Assembly: GCA_002914805.1 (NCBI GenBank)
Contig: JXTB01000076.1
Coordinates: 1,111,779-1,175,778 of the forward strand
Reading direction: 5' to 3'
Source of the DNA: Parasponia andersonii
Taxonomy: Eukaryota; Streptophyta; Magnoliopsida; Rosales; Cannabaceae
DNA: 64,000 nt
Shown here piece by piece: positions 60,583 to 64,000 of this stretch (within the stretch, counting starts at the first letter, position 1; each line of letters starts with the position of its first letter). Made by a program: the position numbers and the translations under genes. The notes below the pieces were generated by a model. That model did no database searches and was not told the origin of the DNA. It saw only the letters and a program-made list of their open reading frames with translations.

Positions 60583-63500
60583 TCACACGTGATACTTTTT
60601 CAAGTGCTGAGCGTCCCATGTGTTCGGTAGGCTCTTCCCAGTCTTGAGTTCTTTTAGAACATATGCACCATTGTCAAGTGCTTTGATCACCTCATAGGGT
60701 CCAACCCAGTTGGAGTTTAGCTTTGAGGAATTCCCTGTTCTGACCTTCAAGACCCAATCCCCGGTGTTAAATCGACGAGCACTAACCTTCTTTGCGTAAT
60801 AAGACCTGGAGGCCAGGTGGACCAGGGCCATGTTTCTTGTTTCTTCCAGGAGGTCTGTGTTGTGGCTTAGCTGCTGCTCGTTCGGTGGGGCATCTCTTAC
60901 CACTTCAGAGCGAAGGGTCGGGAGGTGAATCTCGGTCGGGATCACAGCCTCTGACCCGTAGACCATGGCGAATGGCGTTCTTCCTGTCGACCTCCGCTTC
61001 ATGGTTCGATGGGCCCACATAACGGCCGGTACTCTTCTAACCACCTGTCTTTAGCCTCCTGCAAGTTCTTTTTGATATTGCTAAATATGGCCTTCATCGT
61101 TGCCTCTGCTTGGCCGTTTCTCTGAGGGTAGTTCACTGATGAGAATCTGAGCCTTATATCATAGAGCTCACACAGTTCCTTAAGCTTAGCATTCTGGAAC
61201 TATGTGCCACGATCAACGTATATCTCTTTCGGAATCCCGTATCGACAGATTATGTTTTTCCAAATGAAGTTAATCGTGTCTGCCTTACTAACGGTCACGT
61301 AGGCTTCAGCCTCTACCTATTTGGTGAAATAATCTGTGGCTAGCAAGACGTACCTTCTTCCACTTGTACTTCTGGGGAGCTCTCCTATGATGTCCAGGCC
61401 CCATTTGGCAAATGGCCAAGGAGTTATATTCAAATGGAGTTCCTCCGAGAGTTGGCGTTTCATGGGGGCGAACCTCTGGCACTTATCACATTTCTTGACA
61501 AATCGGACCACCTCGGTCATCATGTATGGCCAGAAGTATCCAGCCGTCAGAGCCTTGTAGGCAAGACTACGTCCGCCAGAGTGGTTGCCGTATACTCCCT
61601 CGTGGATTTCTTCCATCAGTTTCTGCGCTTCGACGGGACCTACACACCGCAGCATCGGTCCCATTGTCCATCTCCTATACAGTCGCTCCCCCACCATCGA
61701 GTATCTGGCAGCCTTCAATCTGATCGACCTTGCTTCTCGGGGGTCCGTGGGTAGGTTTCCCAATGCCAAATACTGGTTGATGGGTTTCATCCACCCCTCG
61801 TCTACAGAGCCAGTTGCAAATACATGGCATGTGGGGGTCTCCGAAAGGTCCTTCATGCTATTGCCCTCTAGGAGAATCTCTGCATGTCCGGTCATTCCCC
61901 CGATCAACGCGCTCTTAGCTAGTTCGTCGGCCTTCTGGTTCATCTCCCTGGGAACCTGTTCGATATTGAAACTGCTAAAGCGGGCTTTTGCCCCCATTAC
62001 CTTGGAGAAGTATCTGTGTAATATCGACTCTTTTACTTCGAAGTCTCCCCTAACCTGACCCGCGATCAACTGCGAGTCGGTCTTTACTACGATGCTCTCC
62101 ACTCCGAAGTGCAGAGCCAGTTCAAGGCCTTGCAGCAGTGCCTCGTACTCCACCTCGTTGTTCGTTGGCTGGAAACTGAGCCTCAAAGCTTTCTATACTC
62201 TGAGTCCTATTGGGGTCTATAGGACTATCCCGATACCTGACCCCGAGGCATTCGTGGATCCATCGGTGTAAAGGGTCCAGGCTAAAGAGGGGCGAGGCTG
62301 AGACATCTGGAGTAGGTCGTGCAGCTCATTGAAGGATTTGATTTCCACCAGGAAATCTGCCATGACTTGCCCTTTCTTCGCCACTCGAGGCTGATACTCG
62401 ATATCGTATATCCTCAGTTTGATGGCCCACTTGGTTAGTCGTCCCGATAGGTCTAGCTTGGCCAAGAATTGCCGGATGGGAAAATCCATATACACGATGA
62501 CCGAGTGTGCCTCAAGTATTGCCTGAGTCTCTTCTTAGCATTGACCAGAGCGAGGACCAGTTTATCTGCCATACTATATCGCGTCTTAGCATCCAGGTTC
62601 ATGCGACTTGTATAAAACACCGGCTTTTGCTTGCTGTCTTCCTCGACGAATAGTACGACACTGATTACTATTTCGGACACTGCTAAATAAGCATATAGGC
62701 GCTCCCCTTCTGCTGGGGAATCCAGGATAGGCGGATGACTTAAGTACAGCTTGAGAACTATCAGTGCCTTGTCTTGCTCCTCCCCCCAGACGACAGTTGA
62801 GCTTCTCTTTAGGTACTGGAAGAAAGGCTTGCATCGGTCAGACATCTTGGAGACGAACCGGTTGAGAGCGGCTATCTTCCCGACTAGGCGCTGGACCTCT
62901 CGAATAGTCGAGGGTCTCTGCACATCTATGATCGAGGACAACTAGGTTGGGTTGGCCTCAATACCCCTTTTGCTCACGATGTGCCCCAGGAACTAGCCAG
63001 AGGACACCCTGAATGCACATTTCTTGGGGTTCAGACGCATCCAATATTGCCTCAGAATCTGGAAACATTCGTCTAGATGTCTCAGATGGTCTAAAGCTTC
63101 TCTGCTCTTTACGATCATGTCGTCGATGTAGACTTCCATAGTCTTCCCTTGCAGCCCGGCGAACATTTTATTCATGAGCCTCTGGTAGGTTGCCGCCGAG
63201 TTCTTCAAATCAAATGGCATGCGTCTATAATAGTACAAACCTCGCTCTATAATAAATGCCGTGTGGATCTGGTCTTCCTCGTACAGGGGGATCTAGTTGT
63301 ATCCAGAGTAGGCATCCAGGAAGCTCATCTTGTCGAATCCCACCATTGCATCTACCATTTGGTCGATCCTTGGCAGGGGGAAGCTATCCTTTGGGCATGC
63401 CTTATTCAGGTTGGTGAAGTCTATGCAAGTACGGTCGTTGCTATTTTTCTTCTTCACCACCACCGGGTTGGAGACCCAGCACGAGTATACACATTCTATG

Positions 63501-63905
63501 ATCAGGCCGTTCTCCAGTAGCATCTCTACCTCCTTGTTAATCGCCCTGTTTTTCTCTGGCATGAAGCTTCGGGGTCTCTGCCTGACTGAAGGGAAATTGG
63601 AGTCTATGTTCAACCAGTGGCAGGCATGCGTGGGGTCTATCCCAGGCATGTCGTCATGGGACCACGCGAAGATGTCTTTGTTCTGCCTCAAGAACTCCAA
63701 CATCTCATTCTTTTCCTCCTTGGGTAGCAGGGCCCCGATTAAGACTACCTTCACCGGTTCTACCTCTTTCAAAAGGACTGCTACCAGCTCCTCGATCGCA
63801 GATTCTGGCCTGTCAGACTCCTCTTCGATCCGCTTCATATATGCTGGCAGGCGGTCCTTTGATTGCTATCTGTCCCCCCGTCGAGGTGCTCGCGCTCGCA
63901 TCGGC
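60583..63905 (-). pseudogene. Tat-lineage Ty3/gypsy pol pseudogene with two RNase H regions
   Basis: Reading leftwards from 63905: RT (FLRQNKDIFAWSHDDMPGID, TCIDFTNLNKACPKDSFPLP, active site VYIDDMIVKS; 63838-62993), connection and first RNase H (IREVQRLVGKIAALNRFVSK, GERLYAYLAVS; 62941-62453), a frameshift, then PRPSLAWTLYTDGSTNASG and a second, archaeal-type RNase H (EVEYEALLQGLELAL, VVKTDSQLIAGQVRG). Next come the integrase zinc finger (GNHSGGRSLAYKAL, CDKCQRFA), integrase core (WGLDIIGELPRS, NGQAEATMKAIF) and C-terminus (MVYGSEAVIPTEIHLP, VGPYEVIKALDNGAYVL), ending at 60583. The second RNase H is the mark of the Tat lineage. In-frame TAG interrupts GYN-stop-I, YFTK-stop-VEAEA and DRGT-stop-FQN. 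Gag and protease are cut off at about 63908, where foreign LTR sequence starts. Confidence 0.93.
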
Positions 63906-63907
63906 TC

Positions 63908-64000
63908 CCTACCTCAATCAAGTGTCCAACTAGCATTACAAGACTATGGAGAACGTTTGGCATCGTTTGGGTGTCATTTGGAAAAGCGGATGTCGTTTTC
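63908..64000 (+). mobile_element. Fragment of the solo-LTR family (copy C), cut by the window end
   Basis: CCTACCTCAATCAAGTGTCC, ACTATGGAGAACGTTTGGCA and GTCATTTGGAAAAGCGG match the middle of copy A at about 36778-36860 in the same orientation. The first roughly 1.3 kb of the LTR is absent, so the junction at 63908 is not a normal LTR end. It interrupts the pol reading frame of the 54-64 kb element. Confidence 0.75.

Overview
The window is nuclear DNA of a flowering plant, most likely a eudicot. It is AT-rich and full of TA and GA microsatellites. Its two recognisable host genes carry GT-AG introns, and most of the rest is decayed LTR retrotransposon, MITE and SINE sequence. I see no operon, CRISPR array or bacterial feature, and I do not name a species.

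Host genes. (1) A seven-exon gene on the minus strand (3414-8178) encodes a MACPF-domain protein of the plant CAD1/NSL1/At1g14780 family. All exons join in frame to 629 codons plus stop. It has a TATA box and a very short upstream ORF. (2) A two-exon gene on the minus strand (43409-45016) encodes a MazG-fold dCTP pyrophosphatase-like protein of 173 residues. It has an unusual Gly/Asn-rich tail. Both look intact. They act independently, in immunity or cell-death control and in nucleotide-pool sanitation.

Layout. 1-1518: truncated Ty3/gypsy pol. 1554-2949: tandem duplication, MITE-like repeat and a plastid-type tRNA-Gln fragment. 3414-8342: MACPF gene. 8.5-15.4 kb: intergenic DNA with SINE-like repeats, a TRIM-like LTR element and MITEs. 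15.5-20.5 kb: Copia LTR and pol fragments around an AT-rich gypsy-LTR-like stretch. 21.6-24.3 kb: SINEs, a TA-flanked MITE and an LTR relic. 24.7-29.5 kb: a scrambled gypsy locus with copies in opposite orientations. 32.2-33.5 kb: a hAT-like element with a perfect 8-bp target duplication. 35.5-41.8 kb: two solo LTRs of one family. 43.4-45.0 kb: dCTP pyrophosphatase gene. 47.1-47.8 kb: MITE. 48.3-54.0 kb: a gypsy element with both LTRs but no recognisable integrase. 54-63.9 kb: a GC-richer Tat/Retand-like gypsy element. Its pol lies on the minus strand, with two tandem arrays downstream and then a spliced ORF on the opposite strand. 63.9-64.0 kb: the start of a third copy of the solo-LTR family.

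The most informative feature is the 54-64 kb element: pol, hairpin-bearing 75-bp repeats, ~112/99-bp repeats, and an antisense multi-exon coding region ending in a long coiled coil. The layout is known in outline for the Tat lineage of plant gypsy elements. This copy is decayed by many in-frame TAG codons, most of them consistent with C-to-T change at methylated CHG sites. I found no convincing wholly new system.
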